From Toxorhynchites rutilus septentrionalis (Eukaryota > Arthropoda > Insecta > Diptera > Culicidae): 64,000 nucleotides of DNA. How positions within the stretch are numbered: position 1 is the stretch's first letter; each line of letters begins with the position of its first letter. Positions 1 to 9,779 of the stretch are shown here, piece after piece. Location of the stretch: positions 281,949,803-282,013,802 of the forward strand of contig NC_073745.1 in assembly GCF_029784135.1 (NCBI RefSeq). The letters run 5' to 3'. The position numbers and the translations under genes were made by a program. The notes below the pieces were generated by a model, which saw only the letters and a list, made by a program, of their open reading frames with translations, had not been told where the DNA came from and did no database searches.

Positions 1-319
1 TAATCAGAATTTTACTTCATATGCAGATACACCTTCTGTATATATTTATATTTGCAATTGATCATCGGAACACATCGTTCATACATTTTACTTTAGTATT
101 GAATTGTTATTTTTTCAAATGTATTCTAAGACTCGTGTCAGTGAAGCGCCACACAGTCTGATGAGTGAATTGATCTATTTACGTGTGCTTTGCTCTTCTC
201 TCACAAACACGATTACCCCATTTTTACACGTAGCTTCCACCTTCACCTTAACAGCGAAGTGCAGTCGATGTTTCCCTGGATCAGATTACCAATGAAGCGT
301 GCCATCGCAATGCTGCGTC

Positions 320-792
320 TAGTGATCCCCGATTTTTGAAATTAATCGTTCATCAGCTAATCGAATACTTTTCAGCAGTTTGTTATTCGATACGATTAAT
401 CGCCCCAAATAATCGATTAATCGTTACACTAAGAGGAATAATTAGTTAGACTAATATTTCTCATTTGCTAGAGAGCCATCTGGAATCAAAAAAGTGTTCA
501 TTCCGTCTGAAAATCAATTCTTATTTTTTACGCTCCCCTAACTCGTAAACGAAACGTTGATGGCGTTGAGCTTCGTTTACGAGTTTAGGTGAGCGTAAAA
601 AATAATGATTGTTTTTCAGGATAAAACCGCGGCAGTCGTAGGTTTTTTTCTCTCTGGGTTTGGATCGATTAATCGACGTAAATTATTCGTTCGTTTCGAT
701 TATTGGTTGCGCAATATTCGTTCGACTAATAATCGATTTCTCTAGGAAGTATTCGATTAATCGATTAATCGAACGATTATCGGGGATCACTA
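320..792. mobile_element. hAT-type palindromic MITE
   Basis: The element begins TAGTGATCCCCGA and ends with the inverted TCGGGGATCACTA. It is rich in ATCGATTAATCG motifs near both ends and carries an inner inverted pair around a TTTTTTACGCTCCCC motif (about 530-600). It is flanked by 8-bp near-duplicates, GCTGCGTC at 312-319 and GTTGCGTC at 793-800. An 8-bp duplication and a TAGTG terminus are hAT hallmarks. No coding sequence is present, so it is non-autonomous. A piece of the inner arm reappears near 45997-46065. Confidence 0.8.
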
Positions 793-963
793 GTTGCGTC
801 TCGCCTCCATTAGTTGCAGATGTATAAGCATACAACAGCTTTGAAACAATTCATCCAACGCGTTTATCACAACATCGTACCAGTGCTTTTCGGTAGATTC
901 CAAGGGAAACTGTTCACAATCCGGGAGATTCTGGAACACTCGTTGCAATTACGGTCCACATCA

Positions 964-1830
964 GTAGGGGAAGTGGGGGCATAGTGGTCACCCTAAGGAA
1001 TATGCCCATTACCAGCGCTTCAATCCCCGTTTCTCGAAGAATATTATAGTTCAACTCATTGTTGTTCGAGATAGCAAACGGCATTTAATATAAAAATTCT
1101 AAATAGTACACTTTCCATCATTATAAAAAAAAAGGTGAACAATCGAACTTTTTTTTGCTTGGAGGTAAAGTGGTCACTCGCACATATCAAGCTAAATGGG
1201 ATAGATTTATGCGTTTTTTCGTCCAAATTTGTTCAAATCATATTTTTCATAGTAAGAAAAAAGTTTAGTCCATTCACCTAGAGTCTCAATTTAAATTTTC
1301 TCATGCATATTAAAACGTAGTAAAAACACATAACGTTTTGCATAATGAGACTTAGTCTAGTTGGAGTGGCATATTTATCCAGGGTCCAAGCCACAAAAGG
1401 ATCCTCTTCAATAGCAGAATGTGATGCGGTATATCAGCTTTAGTGAACAGAACATCGCCGTTATTCACCTATGACCACTTTGCCCCCAAGCATCAGAGTA
1501 ATTTCTATGCTAATTAATCACTGAGATTACACAAAATATGTGTTCACCTCTTCTAGAGCATATAAACAGTCGTCCAAACTGATGATTTGTCCAATATATC
1601 AGATACCATGCGCACAAAACTCCGGCCTAATAGCTATCGAGAGAGCAATTTCTGTTTTTATTTATATTTTGACATGCGACAGCTCTACTGAAGTACAGGT
1701 TGGCTCAAAACACATTAAATTCTTCAAACATAAGGTGACTATCAATACGGCATCTATAGTCAATAGCTATACTACCAAACAAGCAGGTGACCACTTTGCC
1801 CCCCATGACCATTTTGCTCCCACTACTCCT
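964..1830. repeat. TIR repeat with GTGGGGGCA ends, copy 1
   Basis: An approximately 870-bp repeat. The left end reads GGGGAAGTGGGGGCATAGTG; the right end carries the inverted and partly doubled form (CCACTTTGCCCCCCATGACC). A second copy lies at 52272-53110, with the same internal order but many substitutions and small indels. A short piece of the end also occurs near 45657. No transposase frame is visible. I infer a non-autonomous DNA element of unknown superfamily. Confidence 0.6.
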
Positions 1831-2226
1831 AATATGTACTACTATTACAAAGGATAATTCAGAGGAACAAATTTATTAACCCTTTCTCCAAAAATACTTT
1901 GACGGCCTTATCAGATGATTTTCAGCAGCCATGACGAAAACAGTTGAGTAATTATACTCGATACTTTATTCGTACTGACTACTTCGCCGTAGAGCGAAAG
2001 AATTGGATATCGTGGGACGCTTTGTGTCCGCCTGATATGGCCGATTACAACATCTTCCTTCTCGAGAAATACGAGAACGTTGAATGGAAGTCTGTTTCCG
2101 GCCGCCCGACGAAAATCTCAACTAAGTACTAATAAAAATGAGACAATTAACACCTTCGTTGAGTCGGCAAAATATTCTTCTGGCAACGTAGTGCCATTGA
2201 ATTTTTGCACAGTCCATTTCGATCAT

Positions 2227-2507
2227 CTTCTTCTTCTTCTTCTTCAATGGCACTAACGTTCCTAGAGGAACTTCGCCGTCTCAACGTAGTATTACTTGCG
2301 TCATTTTTTATTAGTACTTAGTTGAGATTTCTATGCCGAATAACACGCCTTGAATGCATTCTGAGTGGCAAGCTCTAGAATACGCGTGATCACCGACTTG
2401 CACGGAGGAAATTTCTTTGACGAAAAATTCCCCCGACCAGAACGGGAATCGAACCCGAACACCCGGCATGTTAGTTATGACGCTAACCACTCGGCCAAGG
2501 GAGCACA
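2227..2507 (-). mobile_element. tRNA-headed SINE, copy 1
   Basis: On the minus strand the unit starts with a tRNA-like head. Box A-like GGCCGAGTGGTTAGCG is partly decayed here; box B GGTTCGATTCCC is intact. A unique body follows, and the unit ends in a (GAA)n tail, seen on the plus strand as (CTT)n. It is bounded by a perfect 11-bp duplication ATTTCGATCAT at 2216-2226 and 2508-2518. The same SINE occurs at 27429-27704 and 61048-61343, with a tail fragment near 3866-3936. Bases 2113-2141 are a short inverted match to its middle. Confidence 0.85.
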
Positions 2508-2752
2508 ATTTCGATCATGCTTGTATCAAAAACCTTCCCGCAATTACAATAACCTGAAAATCCTGGTGGGCATACTGGAAGTCAAATTCTTATATGCAGC
2601 TCGATATCTCACCACGCTTAACAACTGCGTCCGTTTTCCTCCAAATTTTCGCATTTTCGCGATCCGGGGTCTCTGTCTTGACTTTCTATCTTTCCTTAAC
2701 TATTTCTCTTTTGTTCCAATTGCTCATCTTTTTAAATTTCTTAAAACAATTA

Positions 2753-3254
2753 GAGCCCCCGCAGACTGTAGACTTTTGTCGGCCTACAGATTGGTTGGAC
2801 GACTTAATCAGTATGGAGCGATATGCATATGCGCACACTACACCGATTCAATACCGGCCAATAGATAAGTTTGATAGGCTTCCCGATTGCATTCAAACTA
2901 TTCGGTCGGTCAACTATCGGTCGTCCGTTTAATCAGTACTGGCTAGCATCGATCCACGCACACACGACGATTGTTTATCGGCTGATAGTTCAATTCGCTC
3001 TCAATTTTGGCATCCGACATACGTGCCGTGTTATGCACCCGATGCTGTCTAATCGCTTTTTGATTTTCCTTCACCGTTCTCTTCTCCGTTGTCAAATACA
3101 AATTAAAACAGTCTTTCGAGAATATTCGGCCGACAGTTGGCTAGTGTGCACACTCTTGACCAACCCGACTGTTTGGTTGGCTCGGTGTGCGCACTAGCAA
3201 CCCAACTAGATCAAACTATCGACTGAAAAAAAAGTCTGCAGTGTGCGGGGACTC
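2753..3254. mobile_element. MITE with TTA target duplication (Harbinger-like)
   Basis: The left end is GAGCCCCCGCAGACTGTAGA and the right end inverts to GAGTCCCCGCACACTGCAGA. TTA trinucleotides flank it (2750-2752 and 3255-3257). A 3-bp TTA/TWA duplication with this end type is usual for PIF/Harbinger elements. The overlapping ORFs inside show no transposase motif. Confidence 0.7.
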
Positions 3255-3300
3255 TTAAAGCTCTCGACCTCATTCAACTTTGGTGGGAAGTTTCTATTAA

Positions 3301-3561
3301 CCCTTTCGTTACGAGCGTCGTCTATAGACGACATCCGCGCGATGAGCTGTGTGTACGAGCGTCGTCTTCAGACGACATGAAATTCATACTGCTCATACTG
3401 CTCGATCACACTAGCGCGATGTCCTGCGACACGAATGCCATAGTAGTGGTAAAGCGTCTTTAATGAAAAAAAAAAATATATAGCGCGATGTGCATACTTT
3501 TCGGCGCAGTGCTCCGTACAGGGGTAGCACTTCGGCGGAGCACACTGCCGTAATGAAAGGG
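3301..3561. mobile_element. piggyBac-like MITE
   Basis: The element sits between TTAA tetranucleotides (3297-3300 and 3562-3565). Its ends are CCCTTTCGTTACG and the inverse of CCCTTTCATTACGG. TTAA target choice and a CCCTTT/CCCTAG-type terminus are characteristic of piggyBac elements. Internal GTCGTCT/AGACGAC repeats make short hairpins. There is no coding capacity. Confidence 0.7.
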
Positions 3562-3780
3562 TTAAGGGTCGTTTCCAATTCGCCCAACCCTTCTCTCTTT
3601 CGTTGCGACGATGACAGACACGATTATTACTTCGACAGCGCAACAGATTTTAAGATTCTCTCCGTCAGTAATTCGTTGTACAAAATCCGATTCTTGCGTT
3701 GCACGTTAGTTTTTACGCGTTGCCAAATGTAGATTGGAATTGTTACCATGAGGCGGTTTTAATGTTTTATTTATTAGAAA

Positions 3781-4534
3781 CTAGCTGACCCGGTGATCTT
3801 TGTCCCACCCACTATTGATATTTTCATTTAAAGAACTTCGAACACTCAAGTTCCCACAGAAACTTCAACAAAAATGACGCAAGTAATATTACGTTGAGAC
3901 GGAACGACGAACGTTAATGCCATTGAAGAAGACGATGGACGTTTTCCATGAAGCCAGCAACGTCTTCAATAGCATGTGCATTAGATCTATTCGCATGCTC
4001 TCCAGTTGTTGATGTGTAATCCGAACATGTGTGATTTGATAAATTTATATAATTTATTGTGCTCATTATATAAGGCTTCCTACTCGCCGGTGATGCGTCA
4101 GGATTTAGCGTTATTGAGGTTTCTTTGGCATATGTGGATGAAAGTTCGATGAAGCAAACGTAGCGCCATTTTTCATATAACAAGTTTTGTTTGAAAAACG
4201 AACGACGTATAAATGTTTAATCAGATATTGTTTATAAAAAATATTTGAATCACGATGGAAAAATAGGGAATGGGTGTTAGATAGGGAAAATTTGTGGTTT
4301 TATGTATGTTTTGAAGTCAAATTTAAAAAAAAATATTCAGAAAAAATGTTTTTTCTACATAGGGCCACACTAATCGGTACTAAATATACGATAATCGGTA
4401 TTCTAGCTGTATCATATATAGTTTACGACCTATTATCATGCCTAACAAATCTTTTGTGCATAATTTCATTGAAATCTGTCGAGCCGTTTCGGAGGAGTTC
4501 GACCACGAACATCGTGACACGTGATTTTTATATA
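3781..4534. repeat. Degenerate dispersed repeat (CTAGCTGACCC type)
   Basis: Starts with ACTAGCTGACCCGGTGATCT and ends near GACACGTGATTTTTATATA, a pattern I associate with an old dispersed arthropod repeat, though I cannot name the family. It contains a tail fragment of the window's SINE at 3866-3936 and is interrupted at its AT-rich end by the pogo-like MITE at 4535. A short inverted match to its start occurs near 39826-39840. No reliable ORF. Confidence 0.4.
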
Positions 4535-4877
4535 CAGTAGAACCCCGATTATCCGCGGAATAGTCTAGCTAGGTCACCGCGGATCACGAAAATCGCTGAT
4601 AACACAATAAACGACTGAAAAGAGACGCAAACACAAAAACAAAGATATTTCATCGTGATAACTATGTTTTATCAATACAGGAATCATTAAACTATCCATC
4701 TATAAACTCGTGTACACCAGAAGTCAAATAATTCGAAAGCCATGACCAAAACAAAAAAGCAAAATCCTACCACTCACTGATAAATTCCGGGAAAATCCAT
4801 AGCATTACTATGGAACTCGCTTTCGCGGATAAACCGCACCGCGGATCATCTGCTCGCGGATAATCGAGGTTCCACTG
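4535..4877. mobile_element. pogo/Tigger-like MITE, copy 1
   Basis: Ends are CAGTAGAACCCCGATTATCC and the inverse of CAGTGGAACCTCGATTATCC, flanked by TA at 4533-4534 and 4878-4879. This terminus and TA duplication are the pogo/Tigger signature within Tc1/mariner. The 343-bp body has no ORF. A second copy lies in the opposite orientation at 62429-62763. Confidence 0.85.
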
Positions 4878-5092
4878 TATATAGAGATTTTGAACTAACA
4901 ATCATACCATTCCCAAACATTAAAATTATCAGATATCCGTTCCGTTTCACATGTAACTGAATTTGCGTAGGTCAACATTCGCAACTGTATTTCCATTACA
5001 AAATCATTATTTCCTCTAGCATCATATACAGGATGTTAGGAAGTTTATCGAAAATCGTTTGGGTGGAGAAAGGGATGTCTCGGTTGTCTAAG

Positions 5093-5422
5093 GGTGAGTT
5101 TAGACTAGTGATATATTCATGTAAAGAAATATGATGAGATTTATAGAAATCGCATCAACCGTTTACACTAGCGCGAACTTGTATAATGAATATATTCATA
5201 TTTTCGGTGAATTTATTCACCTGAAGTAGAATTGCATCCAACTTTAGTGATTTCTCGCCAGTAAGAAATTCACCAGCGTTTACATATGCCTGACTTTATT
5301 CTATATATTCTACACATATATACCTCGAAGAAGTATATCATATATATTCTCATCCGTTTACATCTATTTTCGGCTGAATAAATCCATCTATAGCTATAGA
5401 TCTCCCTAATGTAAACCCGCCA
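5093..5422. mobile_element. MITE with GGTGAGTTTAGACTAG ends, complete copy
   Basis: About 330 bp with imperfect inverted ends (GGTGAGTTTAGACTAGTGA against TGGCGGGTTTACATTAGGGA). TAAG occurs immediately on both sides (5089-5092, 5423-5426), a probable target duplication. A homologous copy at 24561-26061 is broken by a 1.2-kb insertion, which makes this copy the reference for the empty site. No coding capacity. Confidence 0.7.
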
Positions 5423-5609
5423 TAAGAGATGCAATACTGGAAGTTCATTCCATATGTTCAATTATTTTCGGACATTAAACAAAGTCTACTGATTTGCGCT
5501 TATGTATTAATCACTTCTATTCTATTTTACGTTCGATGCCTCCGTCAAACATATGCATGAAATCTACACCTAAGTATGGAAAACTTTTATGAAGACTTAC
5601 ATTGCTTTC

Positions 5610-6975
5610 TTAAATTAACGCAGATACGTCTCCCGCTTCAGCTGCCCCAGATGAATCCTCAGTGGGAGGGCTTATCAACGCCGCGGGGATATTAAGTGTC
5701 TTTCCCGGACAAAGTACTTCATATTGATGTTTCAGGCTTTCCAACTCGAAGTTACATGTGGCAAGCGCAGTCTTCAGCTCACACAGCAGAACCATATCGG
5801 AGCGCAACTCATTAAAAGCAATGCAAATGTCCTCTATCGGTGGTGGATTCGGATCAACTTTGAACTCCTGCAGAGCCTGTTCCAAAGCTTTTGCCTTCTT
5901 CTGCCCGACGTTGGCAGGAAGCTTCATTTTTTGCGACCGCAGGGAAACTCCCGTCCCACGCAAATCAGTGAACTTAATGCCGGCACTCTCGACGGCGTTA
6001 ACCACTGAGTCAACCTTAGAAGGACGAGGTTGTTGCTGAATCTTCTTCTTGGTAAGCTTCTTGTCGTGCTTCTTATGAGCACTGGTAGCATGTTGCTGTT
6101 GCTGATCTGTTTGCTGTTGGTCAGCTTGCGAGATCAATTTCTGCAAATCTTGTGTCTTGCGCTCGCGTTCCTTTTTGCGGGCTTCGATTTTCTTCAGTTC
6201 ATTCAGTAAAGTTTGCTCCTCCTCGATCTGTTTAGGTGTTCTGTCGAAAAGTTTTTTAAGTTGTTCTTTTCTTCTGCGCTCATGCTCTGCGTCAAACATG
6301 TACACTTTCTTTTCCGGTGTTCCGCGCACTTTGCTAAGAATCCCAACCACTTCATAGTAACGCTCCTTAAGATCCTCCACAGATTTGCTACCGTAATTGG
6401 CACGATCCCACCGATCGGCCATAATGATAAACCGCACGTCGAACCTTTTGGCTAAATCAAACAAATGATCGGTTTGAGGCTTGCTCCACTTGGTAGGATT
6501 CGTCTTCAAGTGGGTGTTGTATTCGTTCATGTTATAGCTAGGGATGTCAAGCTGCTTGTTGAATTTCGCAAACGGATATTCCTTCGTTTCATCGGCAATC
6601 CTCTTCCAGTGGTGAAAGACAGCCCGGTCGTTACGTGCGGGATTCTCGAACGGAGCCCACTCCCAACGGCGCACTTTTTTCATGCCAAGTCGAGCTTTGG
6701 TTTGTTTGTAGCCGGAGCCGGTATCCGTCGGAAGTAATGGAGGGGCATCTTTGTTATCATTGTAGAGTAGTGCGAATACTTCACGGTGCATGCCCTCTGG
6801 GCGTTTGACAGCCAATTTCCTGTGATTATAATGCAATGTTAAAAAAAATCATTTTGCAATGCAGCAGAAAAACTTACTTTTCATAGATCTTTTTGTTTTT
6901 CGACAACAATGATTCTTTCGTTAGTTCAGGTGTCACTGGGCGCTCCAGGTCAAGAATGTCACGAACGTCAGCCAT
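5610..6975 (-). CDS. DMAP1: DNA methyltransferase 1-associated protein 1 (DMAP1)
   Basis: A nuclear subunit of the NuA4/TIP60 acetyltransferase and SRCAP/SWR1-type remodelling complexes, acting in H2A.Z exchange and histone H4 acetylation. Two exons are supported: 6975-6878 (starts MADVRDILDLERP) and 6819-5610, joined across a 58-bp intron with GTAAG donor and CAG acceptor, giving 435 aa in frame. Family landmarks in order are the RPEGMHREVFALLY box near residue 40, the KKVRRWEWAPFENPARND block, and the SANT/Myb-like region with HLFDLAKRFDVRFIIM and SVEDLKERYYEV near residues 145-190. A basic coiled coil (about 200-260) with a Gln-rich patch follows, then a C-terminal DMAP1-family domain. Length and architecture match animal DMAP1. 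The gene is intact. A 95-bp TA repeat lies about 220 bp upstream of the start codon. Confidence 0.95.
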
Positions 6976-7191
6976 GGTAATCGGGGAAGTGGTTTCTTTC
7001 CTAAATTTCAAGAGAAAAGAACCGTAACCAGTGAATTAGTTTTAGAAAACCACGAAGCTCTACCAGAAGTATACAAACAATTGCAAACGTTTGCCTTGAC
7101 AGTTTTTAATTAGAGAAAGAAAACAAACGGTTCGTTTAACGAGGGGCGCGGCAACGTTGTTTTCGCCTTTAACGAAGTCAGAACCAAGGTG

Positions 7192-7192
<1 letters not shown>

Positions 7193-7287
<95 letters not shown>
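7193..7287. repeat. TA dinucleotide microsatellite
   Basis: An almost pure (TA)n tract of about 95 bp, upstream of DMAP1. It generates spurious Ile-Tyr ORFs on both strands. Length is likely polymorphic and may be imprecise in the assembly. Confidence 0.97.
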
Positions 7288-7290
<3 letters not shown>

Positions 7291-7299
7291 TACATTCAT

Positions 7300-8017
7300 A
7301 TATACACACCTTGATCACTATCTGCCCAGGAGATTGAAATTCTGTTTGGCAACTTTTTTTTGAACCCTCTCACTTCATCAGCTTTTAACTATTCTAGTTA
7401 TTATTTTTTCTCCATTCAATTTTCGTTTTATTGTCAAAAGATAGATGAACAAATAGGGATGGTAACAATATACTTTGTTTTATTTTTATGGAACTCGGAA
7501 ATTCGTGTCTCTACATTAGAATACCTCCTTAAGGTAACCTAACCATGTACCGATAGTTTCAAAGAACAGACCGAAAAAATATTTTATGCACCCAATAACT
7601 GAATATTTGCTTGTCGTGTTTTGTGTAGAATATATTTGATCAGTACACGTTGGCAAATTTTATCTGTCAAAAAGAGTAAAATATTTTCCTTTGGTCAAAC
7701 AGTGTATGAGCACCCTTAGAATCCGTGCTTAAAGTACACTTTAATATAAAAATATTATTAAAATTATCTATCTTCATTTCTGATATAACTGCGTACTTTC
7801 CTTGTGATATCCACAGTCAAACATTGTACGCCTGTATTATCAATCTGTTTTGCAAGTTTATCCATGTATCTGGTCATTTACACAATGCCCCTAAACATTT
7901 TACCAGTCTTCTTAGTGTTCCACTTTATGATTACCTAATATTTTTCTATTGGGTGGAATTTTGGGCTGGAATTGGAAAGATCTGGATTATTGTCAATTAA
8001 ATTCACCCCATTGTCAC
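7300..8017. other. AT-rich intergenic DNA, no gene seen
   Basis: No convincing ORF or repeat end was found. The last bases (8013-8017, GTCAC) are the left target-site duplication of the BEL-A insertion. Before that insertion this segment was contiguous with 14954 onward, so it may hold the 3' flank of the small ORF at 14950-15153. Confidence 0.5.
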
Positions 8018-8528
8018 TGTTAGCGAGAACAATGGCCGATTTTCCGAGCTGATCGCAGTGCGAGTTAAAACTCTTTTTGTGGTTGCGAAGCAGCTTTAAA
8101 CTGCAATTTTCAAATATTTATTTCATGTAATAACAATATGCATTTTCATCTTACATTTTTCGGTCTTCTATCTTTGAATTCAAATACGTGACGGCAATGC
8201 TTCGGCTGACAATCCTATTCAAATTACAATTCATTATTGTCAGCTTCCAAATCTTATTTATATGTACTTACTGTGCCAGTCACTCAATAATCCCTATCTA
8301 ATCAAATCAATTTCAATCTCTACTAACTATTCTACTATACTTTCCAAATAATCTAATAATTTCTCCGCTATTCTGCTATACACCTTCGCTTTGTTTTCTG
8401 TTTGTGTACCGCTGACAGTTCTCGGTTCTCGAGCTTTCCATGCTGAGCTTTTTCGCTCGTTTCCCAAACAGTGCTCCCAGTGGCAACATCCTCCCCCCCG
8501 TAACACTGCTCACTGGTGCAGTTTTACC

Positions 8529-9779
8529 TCATGCAACATCTAGAACCGCAAGCTTGGACACTGGTCTTCTCAAGAGCCCTCTCAATGTTTGGATTGTAGC
8601 CTGTCGTACCCTTCCATCGCTAGCTGTTACAATCTCCAACACACGCCCACGTTCCCAGCTATTCCTTTTTGCCTCATCCACCACAAGAACTAGATCTCCT
8701 ACGGCCAATGGTCTAGTATCTCCGAACCATTTAGTTCGCTTGGTCAATGTGGGAAGATACTCCCGAATCCACCTTCTCCAAAAAATATCCAGTTGATGTT
8801 GAATCTGGTTCCATGTGTTCCTAATGGCAGCTGCAGAATCTGTCGGCAGTATCGAAGGTTGACGTACACCAGTCGAGCTTCCCAAGAGCAAATGATTCGG
8901 AGTCAGAGCTTCACTCTCTCCGGAATCTAACGGCAAGTATGTTAACGGTCGACTGTTTACTATGGACTCAGCTTCAATCACGAATGTTTGCAACGATTCC
9001 TCGTCGAGTTTTCTATCATTATTATAAGCAGTTATCATGGCGGTTTTGACGGATCTCACCATTCTCTCCCATGCCCCACCCATATGAGGCGCAGCGGGTG
9101 GAATGAATATCCACTTGGTTGTTGTACTGGTAAATGTGGCTGCTAATCCTTCGTGCACTGCTCGGAGTTGTTCTTTTAATATTCGTTCCGCTCCTTGGAA
9201 GTTCGTCCCATTGTCACTGTAAATTTCTGCGGGGAATCCCCGCCGACACAGGAATCGTCGAACGCACTTCACACACGAATCTGTAGAAAGGCTGTGGGCA
9301 ACTTCAACGTGCACTGCACGAACGGTGAGACAGGTGAATAACGCAATCCATCTCTTGACGCTACTTCGGCCGACCTTCACCATTAATGGTCCAAAGAAAT
9401 CTAACCCTGTGTAGGTAAACGGTCGAACACATGAAGCCAATCTAGCGGATGGTAGAGGAGCCATTCGAGGCATCCTTGGGGTGGCATTCCTTATTTTACA
9501 CCACTGGCAATTTTTTGTTTCCTTCCTCACGACTGACCTTATTTGTGGTATATAGAAACGTTGACGAAGTTCGCTCACTACGGTTTCTGCGTTTGCGTGT
9601 CGGAATCTTCGATGGAATTCGTTCACAAGTAGCAAAGTGATTCGGTGGTTCCTTGGCAAAATTACCGGAAACTTCATTTCTTCGGGAGCATGGATTGCCG
9701 CTCCAATTCGACCGTCCATTCGTAAGACGCCTGCTTCGTCTAAAAAAGGTGTAAGGTGGAATATACTACTATTACCGTC
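8529..9779 (-). CDS. BEL-A integrase and C-terminal domain (in frame, beyond TGA)
   Basis: The frame of the upstream polyprotein continues directly after the TGA at 9780. The first methionine in this part is at 9719. It holds the integrase zinc-binding region (HRRFRHANAETV, then CQWCK) and the catalytic core with D in GLDFFGP, D in YSDNGTNF and E in GGAWERMVRS. A DUF5641-like C-terminal segment (FWRRWIREYLPTL, WERGRVLEIV) ends at 8529, just before the polypurine tract. Without readthrough the element would make no integrase. No other stop or frameshift is seen. Confidence 0.9.
   Translation of the reverse strand, partial: DGNSSIFHLTPFLDEAGVLRMDGRIGAAIHAPEEMKFPVILPRNHRITLLLVNEFHRRFRHANAETVVSELRQRFYIPQIRSVVRKETKNCQWCKIRNATPRMPRMAPLPSARLASCVRPFTYTGLDFFGPLMVKVGRSSVKRWIALFTCLTVRAVHVEVAHSLSTDSCVKCVRRFLCRRGFPAEIYSDNGTNFQGAERILKEQLRAVHEGLAATFTSTTTKWIFIPPAAPHMGGAWERMVRSVKTAMITAYNNDRKLDEESLQTFVIEAESIVNSRPLTYLPLDSGESEALTPNHLLLGSSTGVRQPSILPTDSAAAIRNTWNQIQHQLDIFWRRWIREYLPTLTKRTKWFGDTRPLAVGDLVLVVDEAKRNSWERGRVLEIVTASDGRVRQATIQTLRGLLRRPVSKLAVLDVA

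Noticed and set aside
7060..7299. ORFs of repeating Ile-Tyr
   Set aside because: Direct translation of the TA microsatellite; the same applies to 56218-56421.
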